From: Acidipila sp. | GTDB lineage: Bacteria > Acidobacteriota > Terriglobia > Acidiferrales > UBA7541 | Length of the DNA stretch: 41,905 nucleotides | Direction of reading: 5' to 3' | Assembly: GCA_010365215.1 (NCBI GenBank) | Contig: JAAFGT010000030.1 | Location: forward strand, 1 to 41,905 | In this document: positions 25,068 to 32,229 of the stretch, piece after piece | How positions within the stretch are numbered: the stretch's first letter is position 1 | How the letters are laid out: every line of letters begins with the position of its first letter | The notes under the pieces: model-generated | Told to the model about the DNA's origin: nothing | Seen by the model: only the letters and a program-made list of their open reading frames with translations | Databases searched by the model: none | Made by a program: the position numbers and the translations under genes

Positions 25068-25513
25068 TGAATTGCGAAAAAATGGAGAGGGAACTAATTG
25101 CCTATCTCGATGGGCGGGCCCCCGCTTCCTTGCGCCGGGAGATAGACCTGCACCTGGCCACTTGCCCTGCCTGCCACGCGCGTGCCGCGGAATTCCAGCA
25201 GATATCGAATCTGCTCGACGAGTTTCCGGCACCTGATCCTTCCCCCTATTTCGATGCGCGGCTGCGCAACCGCCTGGCTACCGAACCGCGGCGGAGCTGG
25301 TGGTCAGTGTGGCTGCCACAGCCGCGGCTGGCGCTGGCCACCGCCGCATTGTTGATTCTTGGCGCTTGGGTTTCCACATTTCCGCCGGATACGCCCCCGC
25401 CCGCACCTGTCCAGGCGGAGGAAGAATTTCGCATGATCAAAGACATGCCCGTACTGGAAAATTACGATGTGCTGGCGAATCTGGATGCTTTGTCGGAGAT
25501 CGCGGCGGATTAA
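25064..25513 (+). CDS. Membrane anti-sigma factor with zinc-finger-type (zf-HC2) domain
   Basis: The 149-residue product starts within the sigma stop codon (ATGA). Its N-terminus carries an anti-sigma zinc motif with Cys4 and HLATCPAC (His, Cys, Cys at about residues 30-37), the H-x3-C-x2-C signature of ZAS/zf-HC2 anti-sigma factors. One membrane helix (about 88-106, LALATAALLILGAWVSTF) follows, and a short external tail rich in Pro, Glu and Asp. It should hold the ECF sigma at the membrane until a signal arrives. The tail includes MPVLENYDVLANLDALSEI, which is seen in comparable short anti-sigma proteins. The signal is unknown. Confidence 0.9.
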   Translation: MMNCEKMERELIAYLDGRAPASLRREIDLHLATCPACHARAAEFQQISNLLDEFPAPDPSPYFDARLRNRLATEPRRSWWSVWLPQPRLALATAALLILGAWVSTFPPDTPPPAPVQAEEEFRMIKDMPVLENYDVLANLDALSEIAAD

Positions 25514-25531
25514 TCGGGGACAGACGAGAAT

Positions 25532-26302
25532 ATGCGCAGCGGGTACAACACTTTCGGCTTACTGAGCGTGGCGCTGGCCGCGGCGATCTCGGTAGCGCCT
25601 GCGCAGGCGCAGCGGGGTCTCGGTCAAGGCAAAGCCGCCCAAGCGAAAAACTCAAAGTCGAAAAAGAGGCCGCCAGCGGATCGAGCGAGTCGAGACAAAG
25701 CCCGTTCAGGGCACGCTCGTTCAGGCCAGGCCGCCGCTCCGCCCGCGCAGAATCACGGAACCGCGCCTGTTCCCCAATCTAAAACGGAGAATACTGTTCC
25801 GCCGAAACCGAATGCAGCCAGTCCGGGTGCCCGGAACGTGCCGGCCGGTCAGAACGTTCCTCCGCAATGGATGGAACGCCTTCAGAAGCTGCCTCCGGCC
25901 GAGCAAGAGCGCTTCATGACCAACAATGAGCGTTTCCGCAATTTGCCTCCGGAGCAGAAGGCACAGATTCGTGAACGGTTGCGTGAATTTCACCAGCTTT
26001 CGCCGGAGGAGCGGCAGAAACTTCGCGAGCGGGCAAATGTTTGGGAGAAAATACCGCCGGAGCAGCGCCAACGCGTGCGACAGGAGATTTTGCCCCGGTG
26101 GAAGCAGATGTCGCCGGACCGCCGCGAAGAAATCAAACACCGCCTCAATGCCCTAAATGGGCTGAGCGAACAGGACCGCGCCGCGAAATTGCGAGACCCA
26201 AATTTCGTGCGCGGGTTAGACTCCTCGGAACAGGACATGCTGCGAAACCTGAGCAATCTGCGCGTTACCCCCGCCACAGGAGCAGTTGGAGATCATCAGT
26301 AA
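25532..26302 (+). CDS. Secreted DUF3106 protein with tandem PPEQ-type helical repeats
   Basis: The 256-residue product has a signal peptide (residues 1-26, ending AQA). A low-complexity linker rich in Lys, Ala, Pro and Gln follows (about 27-115). The rest is a run of helix-turn repeats of about 17-23 residues, each opening with L-P/S-P-E-x-R/Q (LPPAEQERF, LPPEQKAQI, LSPEERQKL, IPPEQRQRV, MSPDRREEI, LSEQDRAAK). This is the DUF3106 pattern and recalls the LTxxQ repeats of periplasmic Spy/CpxP/CnrX-type proteins. It starts 18 bp after the anti-sigma stop, so it is probably the third gene of the ECF operon. It could be a periplasmic sensor or chaperone, which is inference only. Confidence 0.85.
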   Translation: MRSGYNTFGLLSVALAAAISVAPAQAQRGLGQGKAAQAKNSKSKKRPPADRASRDKARSGHARSGQAAAPPAQNHGTAPVPQSKTENTVPPKPNAASPGARNVPAGQNVPPQWMERLQKLPPAEQERFMTNNERFRNLPPEQKAQIRERLREFHQLSPEERQKLRERANVWEKIPPEQRQRVRQEILPRWKQMSPDRREEIKHRLNALNGLSEQDRAAKLRDPNFVRGLDSSEQDMLRNLSNLRVTPATGAVGDHQ

Positions 26303-26555
26303 GGTCAATTCGGCCGCAGATAGGCCCGGAGCGCCACAAACCGACTTTCCGCCACTTCCGTCATTCTGTCGTTTTTCCCATCTCCCTTAAAATTCCGCAG
26401 TAACTGTTTGGCCACAACCGCCCAAATCGTTTCCCGAGAAACATGCCGACTAGCTGTCGACGCTATTCTCAAGGCGGGCACCATAGGTGGTGTAATCGCC
26501 TCACTTCGGTCCTGGAACTATTTCCACAAAATTAAAAAATAGTTGTTGATAAGTC

Positions 26556-26583
26556 TTGACACACCAGGGAATGAGCGTAGATT
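26556..26583 (+). promoter_or_regulatory. mraZp: Sigma70-type promoter of mraZ and the dcw cluster
   Basis: A perfect -35 TTGACA (26556-26561) and a -10 TAGATT (26578-26583, four of six matches) are separated by 16 bp. Transcription would begin near 26590 and give a leader of about 85 nt before mraZ. The MraZ-type repeats start within and just after the -10, as in the E. coli Pmra promoter. Confidence 0.65.
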
Positions 26584-26584
26584 C

Positions 26585-26630
26585 GTGGCACAAAGTGGGA
26601 AGAAGTGGTTAGAAGTGTAAAGCGGTGGCC
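26585..26630 (+). promoter_or_regulatory. Phased GTGG repeats, probable MraZ operator
   Basis: GTGGCA (26585), GTGGGA (26595), GTGGTT (26605), GTGTAA (26615) and GTGGCC (26625) start exactly 10 bp apart. MraZ is known to bind tandem TGGGA or AAAGTG-type units at one-helical-turn spacing in its own promoter, and here the array overlaps the predicted transcription start. Autorepression of the cluster by MraZ is therefore likely. Confidence 0.75.
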
Positions 26631-26674
26631 GGGACGGGGCGTCCTGACATGGCTTTAGGGCTGGTTAGAAAACA

Positions 26675-27112
26675 ATGCTGCGGGGTAATCACCCGGCAAC
26701 GGTCGACCAGAAGGGGCGGCTCAAGATTCCCGCCGTTTTTTTGGAAGGCCTGGCCGAATACGGAGATGAGTTCTACGTCACCAGCGAGAACGGTGATCAT
26801 GCCCGGGTGTATCCGATGCGCGTGTGGAAAGCGATTGAAGAGAAGCTGGCGCAGCTTTCCACGCATAACGCGGCCAAGCAGAAATTTCTCACCCGCACGA
26901 ACTATTACGGGCAGGCCGTGAAGATGGACGGGCAGGGCCGGATTCTGATCGGCTCGGTGCTGCGCGACGCGGCGGATATGAAAGGTGAAGTGGACGTCAT
27001 GGGGAAGCTGACCTACCTGGAACTTTGGAACCACGGCCGCTTCCTTGATCACATGAAGACGCTGACTATTACCGCGGATGACTGGAAGGCTCTGGACGAC
27101 CTGGGAATTTAA
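26675..27112 (+). CDS. mraZ: Transcriptional regulator MraZ
   Basis: MraZ is the AbrB-fold DNA-binding protein that opens most dcw clusters and controls its own promoter. The 145-residue product has the two SpoVT/AbrB-like half-domains: MLRGNHPATVDQKGRLKIPAVF split over residues 1-22 with core DQKGRLKIP, and the second half with DGQGRILIGSVLRD at about 86-99. The family forms ring-shaped oligomers that match phased operator repeats, and such repeats lie 45-90 bp upstream. The start at 26675 matches the conserved N-terminus although the ribosome binding site is weak. rsmH starts two bases after the stop. Confidence 0.95.
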   Translation: MLRGNHPATVDQKGRLKIPAVFLEGLAEYGDEFYVTSENGDHARVYPMRVWKAIEEKLAQLSTHNAAKQKFLTRTNYYGQAVKMDGQGRILIGSVLRDAADMKGEVDVMGKLTYLELWNHGRFLDHMKTLTITADDWKALDDLGI

Positions 27113-27114
27113 CG

Positions 27115-28005
27115 GTGACCGGGCTGCACACGCCGGTACTTGTAGATGAGATTTTACACTGGCTGCAAATCAGGGCGGACGGCATCTACATCGACGCCAC
27201 GACCGGCACGGGCGGTCACGCCTTCGAGATTGCGAAGCAGCTCAGGACGGGCCGGCTGGTCGGGATTGACCGCGACGCACAAGCACTGGAAATTGCGCGG
27301 GAGAGACTGAAAGAATTCGGGGAGCGGGTGACTCTGGTGCAAGGAAATTTCTCAAGCATCGTCGAGATCGCAACGCGGCTGAAAATTGCGTCGGTGGACG
27401 GGATTGTGGCCGACCTGGGCGTCTCGAGCTTGCAGCTCGACACCATGGAGCGCGGATTTTCTTTTCGCGGCGCCGGCCCACTCGATATGCGCATGGATTC
27501 GGGAGCGGGAGAAACCGCCGCAGAGATTGTGAATCACTGGCCGGAGCGCGACCTGGCCAACCTCCTCTACCAGTTCGGCGAGGAGAGGGATTCACGCAGG
27601 ATCGCCAGGAACATTGTTCGGCAGCGCCCCATCCGGGACACCGAACATCTGGCAACGGTTGTGGCAGGAGCCCAGAACAGGGGAAGGCAGAGACTGCATC
27701 CCGCGACAAAAACATTTCTGGCGCTGCGGTTAGCGGTGAATAGAGAGTTGGAGGAACTCGAGCAGTTTCTTGACCAGGCTCCCGCCACATTATCTTCCGG
27801 GGGACGCCTGGCGATCCTCAGCTACCACTCGCTTGAGGATCGCCGGGTGAAGCACACCTTCAGGCGATTGGCGCAGGAAGGCACCCTCACCGTGTTGACG
27901 AAAAAAGTGATCGAACCCACAGAACGCGAGGTGGCCGCTAATCCGCGCGCGCGCAGCGCTCGCATGCGCGTGGCGGAACGGCGGCCTGCGCTGAGGCAGT
28001 CATAA
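27115..28005 (+). CDS. rsmH: 16S rRNA m4C1402 methyltransferase RsmH
   Basis: RsmH (MraW) N4-methylates cytidine 1402 of 16S rRNA at the P site. The 296-residue protein has the N-terminal HTPVLVDEI, the SAM-binding DATTGTGGHAFEI (about 24-36), GIDRDAQAL, VDGIVADLGVSSLQLD, a helical insertion (about 125-210) and the C-terminal ILSYHSLEDRRVK with NPRARSARMR. All are family signatures. Translation starts at a GTG right after the mraZ stop, with no independent ribosome binding site, so coupling is likely. The stop shares one base with the ftsL start (TAATG). Confidence 0.95.
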   Translation: MTGLHTPVLVDEILHWLQIRADGIYIDATTGTGGHAFEIAKQLRTGRLVGIDRDAQALEIARERLKEFGERVTLVQGNFSSIVEIATRLKIASVDGIVADLGVSSLQLDTMERGFSFRGAGPLDMRMDSGAGETAAEIVNHWPERDLANLLYQFGEERDSRRIARNIVRQRPIRDTEHLATVVAGAQNRGRQRLHPATKTFLALRLAVNRELEELEQFLDQAPATLSSGGRLAILSYHSLEDRRVKHTFRRLAQEGTLTVLTKKVIEPTEREVAANPRARSARMRVAERRPALRQS

Positions 28006-28385
28006 TGGAATTTTTTACAGTCAAACGCATCGACAATTCGCGGCTGGTTCGCCAGGTGGCGCCGCAGCAGTGGCGCGAGTTCGGCGGTCCGGCGCTGGTG
28101 GTAACGCTGCTCGCGGCGATTCTGCTGGTCTATGCCGCGCAATATTACCAGTGCCTGTCCGTTCGCTATCAGGTGGAAGAGCTCAAGGCCGCGCGGTCCG
28201 AGGCCTTGGAACTCAACCAGCAGCTAAAGCTCGAAGCTGCCTCGTTACGGGCCCCGCTGCGCATCGACATGATTGCGCGGAACCGCCTGGGCCTTACCGC
28301 ACCGGTTCCCGGGCAGGTGACGCCGGTGGCCGCGCCGGCCGGCGCCATGATGGCGCAGGCGAGCCGCTCGCAGGCTTCGCAGTAG
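28005..28385 (+). CDS. ftsL: FtsL-like cell division protein
   Basis: FtsL is a small bitopic divisome protein that with FtsB and FtsQ activates the FtsW-FtsI synthase. This 126-residue product has a short cytoplasmic N-terminus, one membrane helix (about 31-50, LVVTLLAAILLVYAAQYYQ) and an extracytoplasmic coiled coil (about 55-85) ending in the conserved-looking IDMIARNRLGLTAP. Sequence conservation of FtsL is always low, so the assignment rests on topology, length and position between rsmH and ftsI. The last 20 residues are Ala/Gln/Ser-rich. Its ATG overlaps the rsmH stop. Confidence 0.82.
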   Translation: MEFFTVKRIDNSRLVRQVAPQQWREFGGPALVVTLLAAILLVYAAQYYQCLSVRYQVEELKAARSEALELNQQLKLEAASLRAPLRIDMIARNRLGLTAPVPGQVTPVAAPAGAMMAQASRSQASQ

Positions 28386-28467
28386 GCACCGGGTCAGCGA
28401 CGCAACGGCTTAGCACAAAGTAAAAAAGGCGGCAGGAAGTCGCCCGACAAACTTGTCACAAACCGCA

Positions 28468-30555
28468 ATGGATCGCCGCCCTCCCTCGACACGCATTCTT
28501 TACCTGGCAATCTTCGCGGCCCTGTGGATGGGGGCGGTGGACGCCCGCCTAAGCTATCTGCAACTTTTCAAATACAGCGACTATCTGGCGCGCGCGCGCC
28601 GCCAGCAGCAGCGCATCGTTGAAGTCACCCCGCTGCGCGGTAATTTATACGACCGCAACCTGCGCGAGATGGCTATGAGCATCTCGCTCGATTCCTGCTT
28701 TGCGGTTCCCGCGGAAATTTCCGACCCGGAGATGGTGGCGCGTCTGCTGGCAGGCGTGTTGGGAGTGCACACCGAAGAGATCGAAACGCGGCTGGACGGC
28801 TCGCGCTCTTTTGTGTGGATTGCCCGCAAACTCCAGCCGGAAATCGTGGAGCGAATCCAGGCGCTCAATCTTCGCGGCATCTATTTTCAGAAGGAGCACC
28901 GCCGCTTTTATCCCAAAGGGGAGCTCGCCGCGCACGTTTTAGGGTACGTGGATATAGATGACCGCGGCCTAGGCGGGATTGAATATCAGTTCGAACAGCA
29001 GTTGCGCACCCCCGCCTCGCGCATGCTGGTGCTGGCCGATGCACGTCGCCGCTGGTACGAGCGCCACGGACCCAATCAGGCGCGCGACACCAGCCTGGTG
29101 CTGACGCTCGATGAAAATATTCAGTTCATCGCGGAAAAAGAGCTGGGGGCTGCTATTGCACGGACGCATGCCAAGGCGGGCACGGTCATCGTGCAGGATC
29201 CCAACAGCGGCGAGTTGCTGGCCGTAGCCAACTGGCCCACTTTCGATCCCAACAGCGCAGGCTCGAGCGCGCCCGAGGCGCGCATGGACCGCGCCATCAG
29301 CGCGCTCTACGAGCCAGGCTCGACGTTCAAAGTAATCACGCTGGCGGCGGCGCTCGAAGAACACCTCACCCACGCCGACGAGCTGATCGACTGCCAGATG
29401 GGCGCGATCTACATCGGGAAGCATCGTATTCGCGACCACAAGCCTTACGGCATGCTCACCGTGTCGCAGATTCTTTCGAACTCCAGCGACGTGGGCGCCA
29501 TCAAGCTGGGGTTGCGCCTGGGGCCTGAAAAATTTCATCACTACATTCGCGCCTTCGGTTTTGGCACGGCCAGCGGCGTCGAGCTACCGGGTGAAACGCG
29601 GGGCCTGGTGCGTCGCGTGGAGGCGTGGTCGGCGATTTCCATCGGCGCAGTTTCCATGGGCCAGGAAGTGGGGGTAACGCCCGTGCAGCTCGCTGGCGCG
29701 ATCTCCGCCATCGCGAATGGCGGTCTGCTGTACCGGCCGCGCGTGGTGCGCGAAATTCATCATGGCGGGCTTATCGTGCCGGAAACGCAGGAACCGCCGG
29801 CACGCGTGGTACGTCCGGAAACCGCTGCCACTTTGCGGGGCATGCTGGAGGGCGTGATTCGCGAGGGCACCGGCAAAAAAGCCAGGCTGAACGGATACAC
29901 CGCCGGAGGCAAGACAGGTACGGCGCAGAAAATTGACCCAGCCACCGGCCGCTATTCGGGCCGCGAGTACATAAGTTCTTTTGTCGGTTTCGCCCCGCTT
30001 AATTCGCCGGTGGTCACGGTGCTGGTAGCGCTGGACGCCGCCGTGGGAGCTCATGGTGGAGGCGACATCGCCGCACCGGTTTTCCAACAGGTGACGCAGC
30101 AAACGCTGGCGTACCTGCGCGTGGCGCCGGATACGCCGCTGCAGCCTGCAACCGAGCAGGCTGCAGGTCCGCACCCGCAGCAGTTCGTGAAAGAGGAAGA
30201 CTTAAGCGACTTCGATCCCGCGCAGGTTGCCGACGCTACCGCAGCGGCCGTGCCCGGTCCCGAAGATTTCAGTTCGCGCGACGCGAAAGGCGCCGAGCCG
30301 GCAGCAAAGAGCGCTCACGCGACGGTGGTGGTGGAAGATGGAGAAGGCATCGTCGTGCCGCAGTTTGGGGGGATGACCGTGCGCAACTTCATTGAGCAGT
30401 GTATGCGCCTCGGCTTTAACCCCGTGCCGGTCGGCACGGGAATTGCAGTAGACCAGTTACCGGCGCCCGGCCTGCGGGCGCACCCGGGCAGCCGTGTGGT
30501 TGTGCGCTTTACGCCCCGCGCAGCCACACAGACCGTGGCTCAGAAGGAAAAATAA
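28468..30555 (+). CDS. ftsI: Septal penicillin-binding protein FtsI (class B PBP) with C-terminal PASTA domain
   Basis: FtsI is the septal peptidoglycan transpeptidase. This 695-residue product has one N-terminal membrane helix (about 11-30), a PBP dimerisation/pedestal domain with RGNLYDRN, and a transpeptidase domain. Active-site motifs are STFK (Ser285, Lys288), SNS (337-339) and KTG (482-484). After a Pro/Ala-rich linker (about 560-625) comes a PASTA domain (about 629-690) beginning VVPQFGGMTVRNF. PASTA is common in Gram-positive PBP2x/SpoVD and uncommon in proteobacterial FtsI. The ATG at 28468 (MDRRPPSTR) is preferred; a TTG at 28453 would add five residues. The 82-bp gap after ftsL has no other feature. 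Confidence 0.93.
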   Translation: MDRRPPSTRILYLAIFAALWMGAVDARLSYLQLFKYSDYLARARRQQQRIVEVTPLRGNLYDRNLREMAMSISLDSCFAVPAEISDPEMVARLLAGVLGVHTEEIETRLDGSRSFVWIARKLQPEIVERIQALNLRGIYFQKEHRRFYPKGELAAHVLGYVDIDDRGLGGIEYQFEQQLRTPASRMLVLADARRRWYERHGPNQARDTSLVLTLDENIQFIAEKELGAAIARTHAKAGTVIVQDPNSGELLAVANWPTFDPNSAGSSAPEARMDRAISALYEPGSTFKVITLAAALEEHLTHADELIDCQMGAIYIGKHRIRDHKPYGMLTVSQILSNSSDVGAIKLGLRLGPEKFHHYIRAFGFGTASGVELPGETRGLVRRVEAWSAISIGAVSMGQEVGVTPVQLAGAISAIANGGLLYRPRVVREIHHGGLIVPETQEPPARVVRPETAATLRGMLEGVIREGTGKKARLNGYTAGGKTGTAQKIDPATGRYSGREYISSFVGFAPLNSPVVTVLVALDAAVGAHGGGDIAAPVFQQVTQQTLAYLRVAPDTPLQPATEQAAGPHPQQFVKEEDLSDFDPAQVADATAAAVPGPEDFSSRDAKGAEPAAKSAHATVVVEDGEGIVVPQFGGMTVRNFIEQCMRLGFNPVPVGTGIAVDQLPAPGLRAHPGSRVVVRFTPRAATQTVAQKEK

Positions 30556-30630
30556 AATTTGAGTATTCGCACTGTTGGCCGCAGCGGTTTGAGAGTGGAG
30601 ACTCGAAAATCTATCCGGGTAAATGTTGGC

Positions 30631-32118
30631 ATGAAGCTTAGGGAACTCTTGGAGGGCGTCGACGTCCTCGGAATTTTTGGCCCGGCTGATGCCCAGGTCT
30701 CCTCGATCGCGTGCGATAGCCGCAAGGCCGCTATTGGCGGGCTATTTGTGGCGCTGCGCGGTGCGGCCGCGGATGGCAATGCATTTGCCGGGCAGGCTAT
30801 TGAGAGCGGCGCAAGCGTTATCGTCAGCGAACAGGGACGCCCTGCGGGCGTAGCGGAATCGGTTTCGTGGGTGCAAGTGGAGAATTCCCGCCATGCATTG
30901 GCGATTATTTCCGCGAACTTTTACGGCAGGCCGGCAGAAACGCTGCAACTGGTGGGCATTACCGGGACGAACGGCAAGACCACAACATCTTATTTGGTGG
31001 ACTCGCTACTGTGTGCTGCCGGACACAAGACGGGTCTATTCGGCACAATCGCCTATCGAACTCCACGGGGTGGACAGGTGGCGAAGAACACGACTCCGGA
31101 GTCGCTGGACCTGGAGCGGTTCTTCGCAGAAGTGCGCGACGCGGGCGGCACGCACGCAACGCTGGAGGTCAGCTCGCACGCACTGGCCATGGATCGCGTG
31201 TGGGGCCTGCAGTTTGCCGTGGCCGTTTTCACCAATCTGACGCGCGATCACCTCGACTATCACAAGACCATGGAAGAATATTTCGCCGCCAAGCGTCTGC
31301 TGTTCGACGGCCTTGGCGCTCCTCCTCCGGGCTGCGGCGTTGTGAACGCGGACGATCCGCGCGCCGCAGACCTCGCCGGACGCGCGCGTAGAACGCTGAC
31401 TTATGGCATCGAAAATAACGCCGATATTTCGGTAAAAAAGTTTTCGTTGTCATCTACGGGCCTCGAATTTACGGCGCAGACTCCGGTGGGCCGGGTGGAG
31501 ATCAATTCTGCGCTGGTAGGGCGCATCAATGTTTACAACATTCTCGCGGCCGTAGGCGCGGGCATCGCGCTGGGCCTGGACCGCGAAGCTATCGAGGTTG
31601 GCGTGAGAAACTGCCGTGCGGTTCCCGGCCGGTTCGAGCGCGTGGATGAAGGCCAGCCATTTCTGGTAGTCGTGGATTATGCCCACACCGACGACGCGCT
31701 GCGGAACCTGATCCAGACGGCGCGCGAGCTGCTGGGAAAAAATGGCCGCGTCATTACGCTTTTCGGCTGTGGTGGCGAACGCGACCGTACCAAGCGGCCG
31801 CTGATGGGTGAGGCCGCCGGGTCCCTGAGTGATTTTGTTGTGCTGACCAGCGACAATCCTCGCAGCGAAGATCCACTCAAGATAATTAATGACGCAGTGG
31901 TGGGCCTGCAGCGCGCGCAGGCCAACTACGTGATTGAACCCGAGCGCTCGCGCGCCGTTGAAATCGCGCTGGAACGCGCGCAGGCAGGCGACATCGTTCT
32001 TCTGGCCGGGAAGGGTCACGAGACCTACCAGGTTTTGCGCGAGCGCACGCTGGATTTTGACGACCGTACCGAAGCACGTCGCGTGCTGCACGCGCGCGGT
32101 TTTCGAGGTTCGAACTGA
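30631..32118 (+). CDS. murE: UDP-MurNAc-tripeptide synthetase MurE (meso-DAP type)
   Basis: MurE adds the third residue of the stem peptide. The 495-residue product has an N-terminal substrate domain (DSRKAAIGGLFVALRG), the ATP loop GITGTNGKTTTS (about 110-121), the Mur central-domain FTNLTRDHLDYH, and a C-terminal domain with DNPRSEDP (Asp408-Arg411). DNPR is the meso-diaminopimelate recognition motif, so the wall should be mDAP type; the Lys enzymes have a different sequence here. I start at the ATG at 30631 (MKLRELLEGV), where homologues begin; an in-frame TTG at 30559 right after ftsI is the alternative. The 111-bp gap before murF is the longest among the mur genes. Confidence 0.94.
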   Translation: MKLRELLEGVDVLGIFGPADAQVSSIACDSRKAAIGGLFVALRGAAADGNAFAGQAIESGASVIVSEQGRPAGVAESVSWVQVENSRHALAIISANFYGRPAETLQLVGITGTNGKTTTSYLVDSLLCAAGHKTGLFGTIAYRTPRGGQVAKNTTPESLDLERFFAEVRDAGGTHATLEVSSHALAMDRVWGLQFAVAVFTNLTRDHLDYHKTMEEYFAAKRLLFDGLGAPPPGCGVVNADDPRAADLAGRARRTLTYGIENNADISVKKFSLSSTGLEFTAQTPVGRVEINSALVGRINVYNILAAVGAGIALGLDREAIEVGVRNCRAVPGRFERVDEGQPFLVVVDYAHTDDALRNLIQTARELLGKNGRVITLFGCGGERDRTKRPLMGEAAGSLSDFVVLTSDNPRSEDPLKIINDAVVGLQRAQANYVIEPERSRAVEIALERAQAGDIVLLAGKGHETYQVLRERTLDFDDRTEARRVLHARGFRGSN

Positions 32119-32229
32119 AAAAGTGGCAAGCACGGTAGCACCGCAGAGCGGAAGAAGGCCGGAACCGCACGCCGAATTCAACGACGACGTGGCGCCCCAG
32201 CGCATACCACCCGGCATCGGAAAGCGTCC

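Larger units (their letters stand above)
26303..26674. other. Intergenic region upstream of the dcw cluster
   Basis: No gene is seen in this 372-bp stretch. The first 200 bp show nothing recognisable. From 26510 it becomes AT-rich and carries, in order, a perfect inverted repeat AACTATTT/AAATAGTT (26516-26523 and 26537-26544), two DnaA-box-like 9-mers (26520-26528 on the plus strand, 26544-26552 on the minus strand), the mraZ promoter and the phased GTGG repeats. It is probably the control region of the whole cluster. Confidence 0.7.
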
